From Numidum massiliense (GTDB taxonomy: Bacteria > Bacillota > Bacilli > Thermoactinomycetales > Novibacillaceae): 64,000 bases of DNA. Location: NCBI RefSeq assembly GCF_001375555.1, contig NZ_CTDZ01000009.1, positions 496,001 through 560,000 on the forward strand. Direction: 5' to 3'. Below, in pieces: positions 1-9,693 of the stretch (position 1 is the first letter of the stretch; the number at the start of each line of letters is the position of its first letter). Both the position numbers and the translations under genes were made by a program. A model generated the notes under the pieces. It saw only the letters and a program-made list of their open reading frames with translations. It was not told where the DNA came from and ran no database searches.

Positions 1-379
1 GGAAGAAATTGCGACGCGCGCACGCGGCACGCCGCGGGTGGCAAATCGGCTACTAAAACGGGTGCGCGACTACGTGCAAGTGCGGGGCGACGGCATTATA
101 ACCGCTGAAATGGCGCGGGAAGCGTTAGAATTAATCCAAGTGGATAAACTAGGGCTAGACAAAGTCGACCATAAACTTTTGTATGCGATTATGAAGAAGT
201 TTCGCGGGGGACCAGTCGGCCTGGATACGATTGCCGCTGTCATCGGCGAAGAGCCGCAAACGGTGGAAGACGTGTACGAACCGTATTTGCTACAGATCGG
301 GTTTATCGACCGTACGCCGCGCGGCCGCACCGTCACCGCTAACTGTTACCGCCACTTCGGATTGGAGCTACCGTCGTGA
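1..379 (+). CDS. ruvB: Holliday junction branch migration helicase RuvB, C-terminal part (truncated by window edge)
   Basis: The open frame enters from the left edge (first full codon at base 2), so only about the last 125 residues are present. The opening residues [20 protein letters not shown] are the sensor-2 and lid region typical of RuvB. The rest is the C-terminal winged-helix domain that binds DNA, ending in a short tail after residues [10 protein letters not shown]. RuvB is the hexameric AAA+ motor that drives RuvA-bound Holliday junctions. The Walker motifs lie outside the window. The stop codon overlaps the GTG start of the next gene, so the two are translationally coupled. Confidence 0.95.
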   Translation, partial: EEIATRARGTPRVANRLLKRVRDYVQVRGDGIITAEMAREALELIQVDKLGLDKVDHKLLYAIMKKFRGGPVGLDTIAAVIGEEPQTVEDVYEPYLLQIGFIDRTPRGRTVTANCYRHFGLELPS

Positions 380-594
380 ATGATTTACCGAAGCTACTCA
401 TCGGCTTGGGCGCCGTCCTGATCGTCGTCGGACTCATTTGGCAATTCGGCGGAAAGTTTTTACCTCTCGGACGGTTACCCGGTGATATTGTGGTAGAGAA
501 GGAAAACGTCAAATTCTACTTTCCGATCGTCACGTGCATCGTCCTCAGTATCGTCGTGTCGCTCGTCCTGTGGTTTGTCCGCTTGTTTCGTTAG
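376..594 (+). CDS. DUF2905 family small membrane protein
   Basis: A 72-residue protein with two hydrophobic helices (about residues 5-25 and 48-68) around the loop LGRLPGDI, the hallmark of the DUF2905 family. The start is GTG and overlaps the ruvB stop by four bases. Members of this family are commonly found next to ruvAB and queA in Firmicutes; their function is unknown. The strong coupling to ruvB suggests co-expression, not necessarily a role in recombination. Confidence 0.88.
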   Translation: MNDLPKLLIGLGAVLIVVGLIWQFGGKFLPLGRLPGDIVVEKENVKFYFPIVTCIVLSIVVSLVLWFVRLFR

Positions 595-623
595 CAAGTG
601 CCTCTTCGTTCACAACAGTTCCA

Positions 624-653
624 TTGACTCCAACTAAGCGGTATTGCTATAGT
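624..653 (+). promoter_or_regulatory. sigma-A promoter candidate for queA
   Basis: TTGACT and TATAGT are separated by 18 bases, 45 bases upstream of the queA start. This would give queA-tgt-yajC its own promoter downstream of ruvB. Confidence 0.55.
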
Positions 654-697
654 GGTACAGGTATGCAGGAAGGTGTACTGGAAAGGGACGAACGCCT

Positions 698-1726
698 TTG
701 GATGTGTCACAGTTTGACTATGAGTTACCAGAGCATTTAATTGCGCAAACGCCGCTCGAGGAGCGGTCGCAGTCGCGTTTACTCGTGTTAGATCGCACAA
801 CGGGAAAAATTACCCACCGGCACTTTACTGACATCGCTAACTATTTACATGCCGGTGACGTCCTTGTCGTCAACGACAGTAAAGTATTGCCTGCTCGCCT
901 CATCGGTAGCAAGGTAGACACCGGAGCGACGATCGAGTTGCTGTTGTTAAAGCAACTCACAGGTGACCGTTGGGAAGCGCTCGTGAAACCGGCCAAACGG
1001 GTGCGCGAAGGAACGCGCATTTCCTTCGGCGAAGGGGAGCTCGTCGCCGTCGCGGAGGAAGGGACAGAAGTGGCCGGTGGACGCGTGTTTCGCCTCGTCT
1101 ACGACGGCGTCCTACTCGAACTACTCGAGCGGTTAGGGCAAATGCCGTTGCCTCCTTACATAAAAGCGCAGTTAACGGTGCGCGACCGCTATCAAACAGT
1201 GTACGCACGCCATCTCGGCTCAGCTGCCGCGCCGACGGCTGGCCTGCACTTTACGCCCCAGTTGCTTAAACAGCTCGAGCAAAAAGGTGTGCGCATCGCA
1301 CCGATCACGTTGCACGTCGGGTTAGGGACGTTCCGGCCGGTGACGGTCGACCGAGTGGAGCAACACGAGATGCACGCTGAATATTTCGAAGTAAGTCGGA
1401 AAACAGCGGAGACGATCCGCGCGGCGAAGGCAGCGGGGAAGCGAGTGGTCGCCGTCGGCACGACGTCTTGCCGCACGTTAGAGACGGTCGTCAAGACGTA
1501 CGGCGACATGCGAGAAGCGAGCGGTTGGAGCGACATTTTTATTTACCCCGGCTTTCAGTTCCGCGCCGTCGACGCGTTAGTGACGAATTTCCATTTGCCG
1601 AAGTCGACGTTGATTATGCTCGTCAGTGCGCTTGCGAGTCGCGAACGCGTGCTGGCGAGTTATCGGGAAGCTGTGCAGCAAGAGTACCGCTTCTTTAGTT
1701 TCGGCGATGCGATGCTCATTATTTGA
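698..1726 (+). CDS. queA: tRNA preQ1(34) S-adenosylmethionine ribosyltransferase-isomerase QueA
   Basis: 342 residues, the usual family length. QueA transfers and isomerises the ribosyl moiety of S-adenosylmethionine onto preQ1 in tRNA, giving epoxyqueuosine. Recognisable parts are the N-terminus [19 protein letters not shown], the [12 protein letters not shown] segment, the [10 protein letters not shown] segment, and the C-terminal [20 protein letters not shown] block. The TTG start is supported by the GGAAAGGGA site 9-17 bases upstream and by match to the family N-terminus. tgt follows after 102 bases, so the two enzymes of queuosine insertion are adjacent. Confidence 0.95.
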   Translation: MDVSQFDYELPEHLIAQTPLEERSQSRLLVLDRTTGKITHRHFTDIANYLHAGDVLVVNDSKVLPARLIGSKVDTGATIELLLLKQLTGDRWEALVKPAKRVREGTRISFGEGELVAVAEEGTEVAGGRVFRLVYDGVLLELLERLGQMPLPPYIKAQLTVRDRYQTVYARHLGSAAAPTAGLHFTPQLLKQLEQKGVRIAPITLHVGLGTFRPVTVDRVEQHEMHAEYFEVSRKTAETIRAAKAAGKRVVAVGTTSCRTLETVVKTYGDMREASGWSDIFIYPGFQFRAVDALVTNFHLPKSTLIMLVSALASRERVLASYREAVQQEYRFFSFGDAMLII

Positions 1727-1801
1727 TGCATTATTTAATGCCTGTTATTTAATGAAATTCTCGCGCGCTGTTTTATTCATTGCTATGTTAAGATATAATG
1801 A

Positions 1802-2962
<1,161 letters not shown>

Positions 2963-3003
2963 AGCAACTTTATTACTTCCCAAGAAAAGGGGGACGATAC
3001 ATA

Positions 3004-3273
3004 ATGGATCAAAACTTATTAACATCGTTGATCCCGTTTATACTTATTTTTGTCGTTTTCTACTTCTTGCTGATTCGTCCTCAGCAAAAACGGCAAAAAG
3101 AACGCAATGCGATGCTGCAAGCGTTGAAGCGGGGCGATCAAGTCGTCACGATCGGGGGACTACACGGGTCGATTGTCGACATTACGGAAGAGCAAGTGAC
3201 GCTCAAAGTGGCAGAAGGTACGAAACTCGTGTTCGAGCGCGGTGCCATCAATGCGGTGAACAGTCAGGAATAA
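3004..3273 (+). CDS. yajC: Preprotein translocase accessory subunit YajC
   Basis: 89 residues with one N-terminal transmembrane helix (about 5-25) followed by FLLIRPQQKRQKER, the signature of YajC. The remaining cytosolic part contains the conserved GDQVVTIGGLHG stretch. YajC associates with SecDF and the SecYEG channel. It is the last gene of the queA-tgt-yajC unit and is followed directly by a terminator; secDF is encoded separately 4 kb downstream. Confidence 0.95.
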   Translation: MDQNLLTSLIPFILIFVVFYFLLIRPQQKRQKERNAMLQALKRGDQVVTIGGLHGSIVDITEEQVTLKVAEGTKLVFERGAINAVNSQE

Positions 3274-3297
3274 AAAAGAACACGATCGCGTATGGAG

Positions 3298-3336
3298 ACA
3301 GGAATTTTCCCCCTCGGGAAGTTCCTGTTTCTTTAT
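3298..3336 (+). terminator. Rho-independent terminator after yajC
   Basis: ACAGGAA at 3298-3304 pairs with TTCCTGT at 3322-3328, with an inner TTCCC/GGGAA stem, followed by a T-rich tail. It closes the queA-tgt-yajC unit. Confidence 0.85.
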
Positions 3337-3382
3337 TAAGGAAAGAGGGCGTTAGGAAAAGCAATAGAAGAAGGTCTAGAAG

Positions 3383-3446
3383 AGGGGGCAGGGTGAAGGT
3401 AGTAAGGGGGGGAGGGGTGAAGGCTTAGGGAGGGGGTAGGAGGGGG
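3383..3446 (+). other. G-run-rich intergenic tract (possible G-quadruplex)
   Basis: Between convergent yajC and the TIGR04086 gene the plus strand is almost purely purine, with G runs of 5, 3, 7, 4, 3, 5 and 5 bases. Four or more runs of three or more G lie close enough for a G-quadruplex, with one longer loop of about 10 bases. No gene is seen here. Confidence 0.5.
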
Positions 3447-3451
3447 AAGGC

Positions 3452-3482
3452 GTCAACGGTTATGCGCGCGTGTTGACGCCGA
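3452..3482 (-). terminator. Hairpin at the end of the TIGR04086 gene
   Basis: On the minus strand GGCGTCAAC and GTTGACGCC form a 9-bp stem that overlaps the last codons of the gene. The following sequence is pyrimidine-rich but C-rich, not a clean T tract, so termination efficiency is uncertain. Confidence 0.5.
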
Positions 3483-3831
3483 TGGCTCCCCCTAAGGCAC
3501 CAGTGACGAGGGCGCCGCAGAGGTGGAGCACGTTCTGCCAACCGAAAGGGGAATCAAACGCCAGCAGCCCGATCACAAACACTAACAGTGCGTAACAGAG
3601 CGCCGTCACAGCTCCGTGGTACCAACCGCGGCGTCCGCTCCGACGCCCGGACATCCAGCCACCAGCGAGCAAGGCGACGATGTTAATTCCGTAACTAAAG
3701 GAATAAAAGCTCGCTTCAGACACACGGGTGTAATTGAGGACGAGCGACGTTAAAAACGAGCCGACGATGACGAACAACCACACAGTGAGTAGCCCGGCTA
3801 GCAGCGGCGAGCGCGTGAGAAAGCGATCCAT
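3460..3831 (-). CDS. TIGR04086 family membrane protein (YrzE-like)
   Basis: 123 residues from the ATG at 3831, which has GGAGGT seven bases upstream; the frame extends ten codons further but without a ribosome site. Four hydrophobic helices and a glycine/arginine loop (SGRRSGRRGWYHG) match the TIGR04086 family, whose B. subtilis member YrzE sits in the same place between yajC and spoVB. Function is unknown. The position next to spoVB is conserved. Confidence 0.75.
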   Translation of the reverse strand: MDRFLTRSPLLAGLLTVWLFVIVGSFLTSLVLNYTRVSEASFYSFSYGINIVALLAGGWMSGRRSGRRGWYHGAVTALCYALLVFVIGLLAFDSPFGWQNVLHLCGALVTGALGGAIGVNTRA

Positions 3832-3895
3832 CTTTTTACCTCCGACATTGTCAGACTTCACTACATCGTATGACAGCCTGTACGCGTTTAGACCG

Positions 3896-5485
3896 TTATT
3901 TTTTTGGGAAAAGACGCGCTAAATATTTGCCGACGAGCGGCATGTACTGCACGTCGTTTTGTGCGAGGAGGCGCAACCAAACGACGACACCGAAGTACAC
4001 AATGGCGCTGCAGAGGAGTGAGAGTGCAACGGCTAGCGGTAACGGGTACGAAGCGAACCAAAGGGATACACATAAATAGCACGTCCATCCAGTGACGAGC
4101 ATCGCTAGCAGCACTTTTGCGATTTCGCGCAAGTCGAACGTAAAGTTTACGATTTTAGCAATCGAGCCGATGTGTAACAAGGTGACAATGACGATGCCCG
4201 TGTTGATCGCGATGACGACGCCGTCGATGCCGAGCGACGGCTGTGAACCGAGTAGCAAAATGAGCACCGATTTGGCGACAGTTCCGACAATTGAATTGCG
4301 CGTGGCGTCCTTGGCGCGGTCTAATCCTTGTAGAACGGCAGCAAACGGCGCTTGTACGTACGCCAAAATCGTAAAAGGCGCCATCAATTGCATCAGGCGG
4401 CCCGCATCGGCGTTGCCGAAGATGAGTAGGCACAGCGGTTCCGCTAGCACGACCATGACAGCGGCGCACGGGGCGCCGACGAACAGCGACAGGCGGAAGG
4501 ACTGTTTAAGGCGCCAGTGAATGGCCAGCTCGTCTTGTCGCGCTGCTGCCTCGGCAATCGCGGGTACGAGCGATACGGAGAGCGCATTCGTGAGAAAGCC
4601 GGGAAAAAAGACGAGCGGTACAACCATGCCTGCTAACTGCCCATACAGCGATGTCGCAGTCGCCGTCGCTAAACCGGCCAACGCTAAGCTCTGTGCGACG
4701 AGAATCGGTTCAGCGGCATATGTCACGTGTCCGATGAGGCGGCTGGCGGTGACAGGTCCGGAGATACGAAACATGTCGCGCAACAATCCGGACGGCGGTG
4801 GCCAGCGCTTCTGTCCGCTGACGCGTGGGCTGCGCGGCCGCTCCGGATCTTTTTGATAAAAATAGATCATGAGACAGAGGCCGGTAAACTCGCCGACGAC
4901 CATGCCGATCATGCCGCCGGCAGCAGCGAATTCAATGCCGCGGGGCAGTAGCAGCGAGGCAAAAAATAACACGGTAAAAATGCGCACGACTTGCTCCAGT
5001 ACACTAGCGGAAGCGGAAGGGAACATGTTTTGTTTCCCTTGAAAGTAGCCGCGAAAAATGTGAGAGACGGCGACGATCGGCACCATCGGCGCGATCCCCA
5101 TTAAGGCGTATATCGCCCGCTGATCAGTGAGTGCGTAGCGGGCGATGAGAGGTGAGGCGACGAACATGAGCGTCGTAAGTATTGCACTCGTCACGACGAC
5201 GACGCCGGTCGACACGTAAAGAACCGCGTACACGCGCCGTTCATCCTTTAACGCTTCAGCTTCCGAAACGAGTTTGGATATGGTAATATTTAAACCGACG
5301 GTAGCGAGCGTGATGACGAGCATAGCGAACGGGAAGGCCATTTGAAATAATCCCATTCCTTCGTCCCCGATCAAGCGCGTTAACGTGATGCGGTAGACGA
5401 AACCTAACACTTTATTTAAAAAACCGGCAGCTACCAAAATAAGTGTACCTTGCAAAAATGTTTGTTTGCGCAACCTTTCGGCCAT
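3896..5485 (-). CDS. spoVB: Stage V sporulation protein B / MurJ-like flippase
   Basis: 529 residues from the MAERLRKQTFLQG start. It is a polytopic protein with about 14 predicted helices of the MOP/MurJ-like exporter superfamily; the N-terminal LQGTLILVAAGFLNKVLGFVYRI and the IFRGYFQGKQNM loop are typical of SpoVB. The family is needed for spore cortex synthesis and is thought to move lipid-linked peptidoglycan or polysaccharide precursors. The start is uncertain: AGAAGGG abuts the ATG with no spacer, and the frame stays open for 68 more codons upstream, but homologues begin near this methionine. Confidence 0.9.
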   Translation of the reverse strand: MAERLRKQTFLQGTLILVAAGFLNKVLGFVYRITLTRLIGDEGMGLFQMAFPFAMLVITLATVGLNITISKLVSEAEALKDERRVYAVLYVSTGVVVVTSAILTTLMFVASPLIARYALTDQRAIYALMGIAPMVPIVAVSHIFRGYFQGKQNMFPSASASVLEQVVRIFTVLFFASLLLPRGIEFAAAGGMIGMVVGEFTGLCLMIYFYQKDPERPRSPRVSGQKRWPPPSGLLRDMFRISGPVTASRLIGHVTYAAEPILVAQSLALAGLATATATSLYGQLAGMVVPLVFFPGFLTNALSVSLVPAIAEAAARQDELAIHWRLKQSFRLSLFVGAPCAAVMVVLAEPLCLLIFGNADAGRLMQLMAPFTILAYVQAPFAAVLQGLDRAKDATRNSIVGTVAKSVLILLLGSQPSLGIDGVVIAINTGIVIVTLLHIGSIAKIVNFTFDLREIAKVLLAMLVTGWTCYLCVSLWFASYPLPLAVALSLLCSAIVYFGVVVWLRLLAQNDVQYMPLVGKYLARLFPKK

Positions 5486-5716
5486 CCCTTCTATGCGGTT
5501 GTCTCTCAATGGGCAGGTTGGAACGCCTTTTTTGCATGAGTTGCTAAGATTTTTTATACGTCTCGGTAATACAAGCCTATGCGCGGGCGGGAGCGGTTCA
5601 TGACGACTTTTCCCCATGGGGAACGTTTGTGGCAATTTTTCAAATGTAGCAGGAGCTTGGTGGATTTTGTCGAATATGATATTCCGCAAAAAAAGTATGA
5701 GAAAGCAGGGACTAAG

Positions 5717-5983
5717 GTGACAGATTACGATCTTAACACATCTTGGGAGAAGGAAGACTTGGAAGACGTCATCGAAAAGTTATGTGCGAGCAAAGCGGAG
5801 GAATTTGAATTTTACGGGTACGAAAACATTTCCGGTCGCGAGATTTGGTTGTGCGTATCCAAGGGGTATGAGGAACAGTTGCCAGCATTACATAAGTTAG
5901 TGAACGATATACTATCGCTAAAAGTCACGGACTTCATGAACTGGATGACCGTGAACGCGTATAAAGGAGTCGACCTTACGTAG
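5717..5983 (+). CDS. comN: ComN-like post-transcriptional regulator
   Basis: 88 residues from the GTG at 5717, which has GCAGGGA about five bases upstream; longer in-frame starts back to 5579 add sequence overlapping the spoVB upstream frame and unlike the family. The segment EEFEFYGYENISGREIWLCV and the later KLVNDILSLKVTDFMNW match the Post_transc_reg family (PF13797), whose B. subtilis member ComN (YrzD) binds comE mRNA and also lies next to spoVB. The stop codon lies inside the terminator hairpin. The ComN assignment rests on sequence pattern and synteny. Confidence 0.75.
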   Translation: MTDYDLNTSWEKEDLEDVIEKLCASKAEEFEFYGYENISGREIWLCVSKGYEEQLPALHKLVNDILSLKVTDFMNWMTVNAYKGVDLT

Positions 5984-5997
5984 GTCGACTTTTTTTC
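5968..5997 (+). terminator. Terminator overlapping the comN-like stop codon
   Basis: A 9-bp perfect stem AGTCGACCT/AGGTCGACT with a 5-base loop is followed by seven T. The TAG stop at 5981-5983 is in the loop and 3' stem, so a ribosome reaching the end of the gene would cover the hairpin. Confidence 0.9.
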
Positions 5998-6087
5998 TGT
6001 GAAAGACGACGTTGACCTTAAAAATAGTCATAAGGTTGTCTTAAGTTATTTGGCAGGAAATAACCGGGAAAAATGATTGCAAATACA

Positions 6088-6116
6088 TTGACATATATAC
6101 AAATAAAGGATATAGT
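6088..6116 (+). promoter_or_regulatory. sigma-A promoter for the secreted protein at 6241
   Basis: TTGACA and TATAGT are separated by 17 bases in an AT-rich stretch, 125 bases upstream of the gene. The transcript would have a leader of about 120 bases. Confidence 0.75.
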
Positions 6117-6240
6117 AAGCGCTAACAGGATACCAAATGCTTGCAATTCAAAAATAACGTGAAAGACAAGTGGACGTTTAAGCGAAAATAAAGGACAACG
6201 GCCTACACAAGGGCGTATTTTGAAAGGAGATGTGAAAGTG

Positions 6241-6924
6241 ATGAAAAAGATTCGCGAGTCTCTCTTACTTGCCGGTTGCCTCGCGCTTCTATTGGGTGGT
6301 ACGTATGCTGTCGCTAACTCCAATTCTACAGTGAAAGACTCTAACCAGTCCCTCGATCAGTTGTTTGGCGAACTAAAGCAAAAAATGCACCACGCTGACG
6401 ACCGCAACGGTGCGAAGGTCGTCGCGCAAGGGAAGGGCATTCAAATAACGCAGCGAGAGTTTTTACAGTACAAGGCGAACAAAGAACTGATCGCCGCATG
6501 GAACAATCTGCAAACGACACCCTCCAACGAGGAGCTGCTAGCGGAGCTTGCGCAAGAAAAGTTGGCCGTCGCCCAGGCGACGAAACGGGGCATTACTGCG
6601 TTGGACGAAGAAGTAAAAGCGTTTATCTCTGAGCAGCGGGATGTGCTCGCACACGAATTGTCGGGCGATGTAAAGGACGAGGTGCAAAAGGTACAGCAGC
6701 ATTTGTACGACATCCGCGGGCTATCCGAGGACGCCTATTGGCGCGACCCGGAAGTTGTGCAAAACTATAAGGACTTGCTGTTAACGCAAAAACTGGTGGA
6801 GGAGCTGTTCGCGGCGGGTGAACTGAACGAAGCAGACTTTTCCTTCGAAGACTATAAAGTAAAGTTGTGGCAAAATGTGAAAGGCAGCATCAAAGTGAAC
6901 TTGCAGGCTCTCAATGCCCTGTGA
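6241..6924 (+). CDS. Secreted SurA/PrsA N-terminal-like protein without a PPIase domain
   Basis: 227 residues from ATG 6241 (GTG 6238 is also possible; AAAGGAG lies at 6223-6229). An N-terminal signal (KKIRES, a hydrophobic core, then a likely cleavage after TYAVA) predicts export. The mature part is hydrophilic and helical and contains QGKGIQITQREFLQYKANKEL and AQEKLAVAQATKRGI, the pattern of SurA/PrsA chaperone N-domains. There is no parvulin PPIase domain. A LAGC sequence at residues 10-13 is too early in the signal for a convincing lipobox. Exact family is not recognised; a role in protein folding outside the membrane is an inference. It has its own promoter and lies upstream of secD. Confidence 0.65.
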   Translation: MKKIRESLLLAGCLALLLGGTYAVANSNSTVKDSNQSLDQLFGELKQKMHHADDRNGAKVVAQGKGIQITQREFLQYKANKELIAAWNNLQTTPSNEELLAELAQEKLAVAQATKRGITALDEEVKAFISEQRDVLAHELSGDVKDEVQKVQQHLYDIRGLSEDAYWRDPEVVQNYKDLLLTQKLVEELFAAGELNEADFSFEDYKVKLWQNVKGSIKVNLQALNAL

Positions 6925-7238
6925 CAGTTACGCACGCTCGCCTACTCTGTATGACTCACCTCCCGTTACCTGTCGATCATATGAACAAAAAGGCGTTGGT
7001 AACAGTTGTAAGCGAGTCGTAGTGACTTCCTTTTTACTAAAGGAGAGGAGATCCCCCCTAGCCGACGGTTGCTCAACGTCGGGAAGGGGATTTCGCATTT
7101 TTCAGCGGGTATACCGTTTGACACGGAGTTGTCGCTGGCTCCATTACGAACCGAGTAGGCAGAAAAGTATAAAGGCAGGTTTCTGGCAGGAGGGTGATGG
7201 CCCCGCAGCCTGACAGTGAAATGTTCCCTTGTCTGTAA
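6925..7238. other. Intergenic region before secD
   Basis: About 310 bases without a convincing gene. It holds the terminator at 7051-7101 and, at its end, the secD promoter. Open frames crossing it lack ribosome sites and resemble no family I know. Confidence 0.6.
7051..7101 (+). terminator. Two-part hairpin terminator
   Basis: Outer stem ATCCCC/GGGGAT and inner stem CCGACG/CGTCGG enclose a 9-base loop, followed by TTTCGCATTTTT. It probably ends transcription from the 6241 gene. Confidence 0.65.
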
Positions 7239-7267
7239 TTGACATCGCTTGTCCGACTTGCGATAAT
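7239..7267 (+). promoter_or_regulatory. sigma-A promoter for secDF
   Basis: TTGACA and GATAAT are exactly 17 bases apart, 36 bases upstream of the secD ATG. Its position rules out the longer in-frame start at 7229. Confidence 0.8.
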
Positions 7268-7303
7268 TGTTGTGTTGGACAAGAGGGAGGTAGCGTTTTT
7301 AAA

Positions 7304-8536
7304 ATGATCAAATGGGGTAAACTGATGACATTTATCGTCCTCGTCCTCGCCCTGTTCGGCGTCATCGGCTGGACAGCGGGAGATGTAGCGAAAAATGTCA
7401 CGCTCGGATTAGATTTACAGGGCGGATTCGAGGTACTATACGAAGCGAAACCGCTCAACAAAGGAGAAAAAATAACAGAGGATACGATGAAAGCAGCGGT
7501 AGCTGCTGTCAATAAACGGATCGACGCCTTAGGCGTACAAGAGCCGATCGTCTCCATCGAAGGGAAAGACCGCATTCGCGTCCAGCTGGCCGGGGTGAAA
7601 GACGAAGACCAGGCGCGGCGCATATTGGGCACGCCGGCGAAACTGACCTTTCGGCTCGATAACGGAGAAGTTGTATTAACCGGTAACGATTTAAAAAAGG
7701 CAGAACCGGGAATCGAAGAAAAATCTGGCCAACCTGCCGTTATGCTTAAGTTGAAAGACGCTGAGAAATTCGCCAAAATTACACGCGAACACATCAATGA
7801 AACGTTAGCTATTTATTTGGATGAAACACCGCTCAGCACACCTTATATTAGAGAACCAATTCCGACGGGGGAGGCCTCGATCAGCGGCGAAATGACGGTG
7901 GAAGAAACGCAAGAAATTGCTCAGTTACTTAACTCCGGGGCACTGCCGGTCGACATGAAAGAAATCCAGTCGCTGTCAGTCGCCGCCAGTCTCGGGCAGT
8001 TGTCGCTCACGCAAAGCTTAAAAGCGGGGCTTTACGGGACGCTCGTCGTCCTCATCTTTATGATCGGTTACTACCGCATTCCTGGTTTAGTCGCCTCGAT
8101 CACCCTCATTGCCTACGCCTACTTAGTGCTGCTGACGTTCTCGCTCCTACACGTCACGCTGACACTTGCGGGTATTGCCGCGTTTATTTTAGGGATCGGG
8201 ATGGCCGTGGACGCGAACATTCTCATGTACGAGCGGATTAAAGACGAGATCCGGCACGGGAAATCGATTCCGTCGTCGATTAAAGCGGGCTCGCGGCGCT
8301 CCTTCCTTACGATTTTTGATGCCAATATTACGACGATCGTCGCGGCGGCGGTACTGTTTTACTTCGGCTCCTCGAGCATTAAAGGCTTCGCCGTCTCGCT
8401 CATCGTCAGCATTTTAGTGAGCTTCATCACTGCAGTTGCCGGATCGCGTTTGCTTATGAACTTGTTGCTCAAAGCGCGCGTCATTCAAAAGCCGAGTCTG
8501 TTCGGAGTGAAAGGGGAGGAAATCGGTGAACTATAA
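7304..8536 (+). CDS. secD: Protein translocase subunit SecD
   Basis: 410 residues from ATG 7304. GGAGG lies 13 bases upstream, but the next residues (MIKWGKLMTFIVLVLALFG) are a proper first membrane helix. The protein has the LGLDLQGGFEVLY motif, a large extracytoplasmic P1-type region (about 35-230), then five helices in the C-terminal half including the conserved GMAVDANILMYERIKDE segment. SecDF uses the proton motive force to pull exported proteins through SecYEG. In B. subtilis SecD and SecF are fused; here they are separate genes overlapping by 11 bases. Confidence 0.96.
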   Translation: MIKWGKLMTFIVLVLALFGVIGWTAGDVAKNVTLGLDLQGGFEVLYEAKPLNKGEKITEDTMKAAVAAVNKRIDALGVQEPIVSIEGKDRIRVQLAGVKDEDQARRILGTPAKLTFRLDNGEVVLTGNDLKKAEPGIEEKSGQPAVMLKLKDAEKFAKITREHINETLAIYLDETPLSTPYIREPIPTGEASISGEMTVEETQEIAQLLNSGALPVDMKEIQSLSVAASLGQLSLTQSLKAGLYGTLVVLIFMIGYYRIPGLVASITLIAYAYLVLLTFSLLHVTLTLAGIAAFILGIGMAVDANILMYERIKDEIRHGKSIPSSIKAGSRRSFLTIFDANITTIVAAAVLFYFGSSSIKGFAVSLIVSILVSFITAVAGSRLLMNLLLKARVIQKPSLFGVKGEEIGEL

Positions 8537-9440
8537 ATTAGATATCGTCGGTCACCGCAAAGCGTATTTCCTTGTTTCGGCCTTGCTGCTGTTGGTCGGC
8601 ATCGTCTCCCTCCTCGTCTCCGGGCTCAACTTAGGGATCGACTTCGTCAGCGGGACGCGGCTCGACGTTGAAATTAAAAAAACGTTCAAGGTCGAAGACG
8701 TGCAGACGCTGTTAGAGAAGCAAAAAATGACTGACGCCCAAGTGCGTGCTGGGGGGAACAACAACACGTTTGCCATCGTGAACGTGCCCCATGCACTGGA
8801 CAAAAATCAAGTCGACGGGCTTACAAAAGCGTTCCGCGACGCCTACGGCAAACAAGTGAACGTGCAAGCGGAAGTCGTCTCGCCCGTCGTCGGGCGGGAA
8901 CTGGCGCGCAACGCCTTATTTGCGACGCTCATCGCCTTGGTCGGCATTATCATTTATGTCGCGATCCGCTTTGAATACCGTTTTGCGGTCGCGGCAGTGC
9001 TCGCACTCGTGCACGACGCACTGTTTACCGTCGGCATGTTCTCCTTGCTGCAAATAGAGGTCGACTTGACGTTTAACGCTGCGATTTTGACCATCGTCGG
9101 ATACTCGGTCAACGACACGATTGTCATCTTTGACCGCATTCGCGAAAATATGAACGGCTTTAAGTTGAAGACGTTCGACGATTTGCGGGATCTGGTCAAC
9201 GTCAGTATTCAGCAAACGTTGGCTCGCTCCATTAACACGGGTTTGACGGTGTTGTTTATGGCTGGCGCCATTTTCTTGTTCGGCGGTGAATCGATCGCCA
9301 ACTTCGCCCTCGCCTTGCTGTTCGGACTGACGATCGGGATGTATTCGTCCATCTTCATCGCCAGCCAAATTTGGGTGCTGTGGAAGTGGCGCTCCATGGA
9401 AAAAGAGCGCATGCAACCAGCCAAAGCGGCGGCAGAATAA
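8526..9440 (+). CDS. secF: Protein translocase subunit SecF
   Basis: 304 residues, GTG start within the end of secD (11-base overlap), preceded by GGGGAGG. Features: first helix, GIDFVSGTRLDVEI motif, a periplasmic-side domain to about residue 125, then five helices with GYSVNDTIVIFDRIRENM, the signature of SecF, and ALALLFGLTIGMYSSIFIA at the end. It acts as a complex with SecD. A 41-bp tandem repeat begins 26 bases after its stop. Confidence 0.96.
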   Translation: MNYKLDIVGHRKAYFLVSALLLLVGIVSLLVSGLNLGIDFVSGTRLDVEIKKTFKVEDVQTLLEKQKMTDAQVRAGGNNNTFAIVNVPHALDKNQVDGLTKAFRDAYGKQVNVQAEVVSPVVGRELARNALFATLIALVGIIIYVAIRFEYRFAVAAVLALVHDALFTVGMFSLLQIEVDLTFNAAILTIVGYSVNDTIVIFDRIRENMNGFKLKTFDDLRDLVNVSIQQTLARSINTGLTVLFMAGAIFLFGGESIANFALALLFGLTIGMYSSIFIASQIWVLWKWRSMEKERMQPAKAAAE

Positions 9441-9466
9441 GGGCAGTGTGCAGGTGGTCGACATGT

Positions 9467-9626
9467 GCGCGATAGAAGTTAAACGCCGAGCGCCTGGCTG
9501 TCCAACTGCGTGATAGAAGTTAAACGCTGAACGCCTGGCTGTCCAACTGCGTGATAGAAGTTAAACGCCGAGCGCCTGGCTGTCCAACTGCGTGATAGAA
9601 GTTAAACGCCGCTCGCTTGGCTCAAC
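9467..9626 (+). repeat. 41-bp tandem direct repeat, four copies
   Basis: Copies begin at 9467, 9508, 9549 and 9590, an exact 41-base period. Each starts GCGTGATAGAAGTTAAACGC (first copy GCGCGATAG) and continues with a CGCCTGGCTGTCCAACT segment; the last copy diverges after its first half. Copy 2 differs from copies 1 and 3 by two bases. GCGT and ACGC within each unit can pair across 12 bases. There are no unique spacers, so this is not CRISPR. It lies between secF and the convergent gerKC-like gene. Confidence 0.9.
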
Positions 9627-9693
9627 TTACACGAGATCTTCAGAGGCTCTCCCCGACCGAATTGTTCTATTAGTCGCGGGCGGGCTTCTTTGC

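Noticed and set aside
5579-5716. Longer N-terminus for the comN-like gene
   Set aside because: Adds 46 residues overlapping the upstream frame of spoVB, lacks a good ribosome site and exceeds the family length.
7144-7797. A 217-residue minus-strand frame opposite the secD promoter and start
   Set aside because: Overlaps a consensus promoter and conserved secD codons; no homology recognised.
9467-9626. CRISPR array
   Set aside because: Direct repeats abut each other with no unique spacers, and there are no cas genes in the window.
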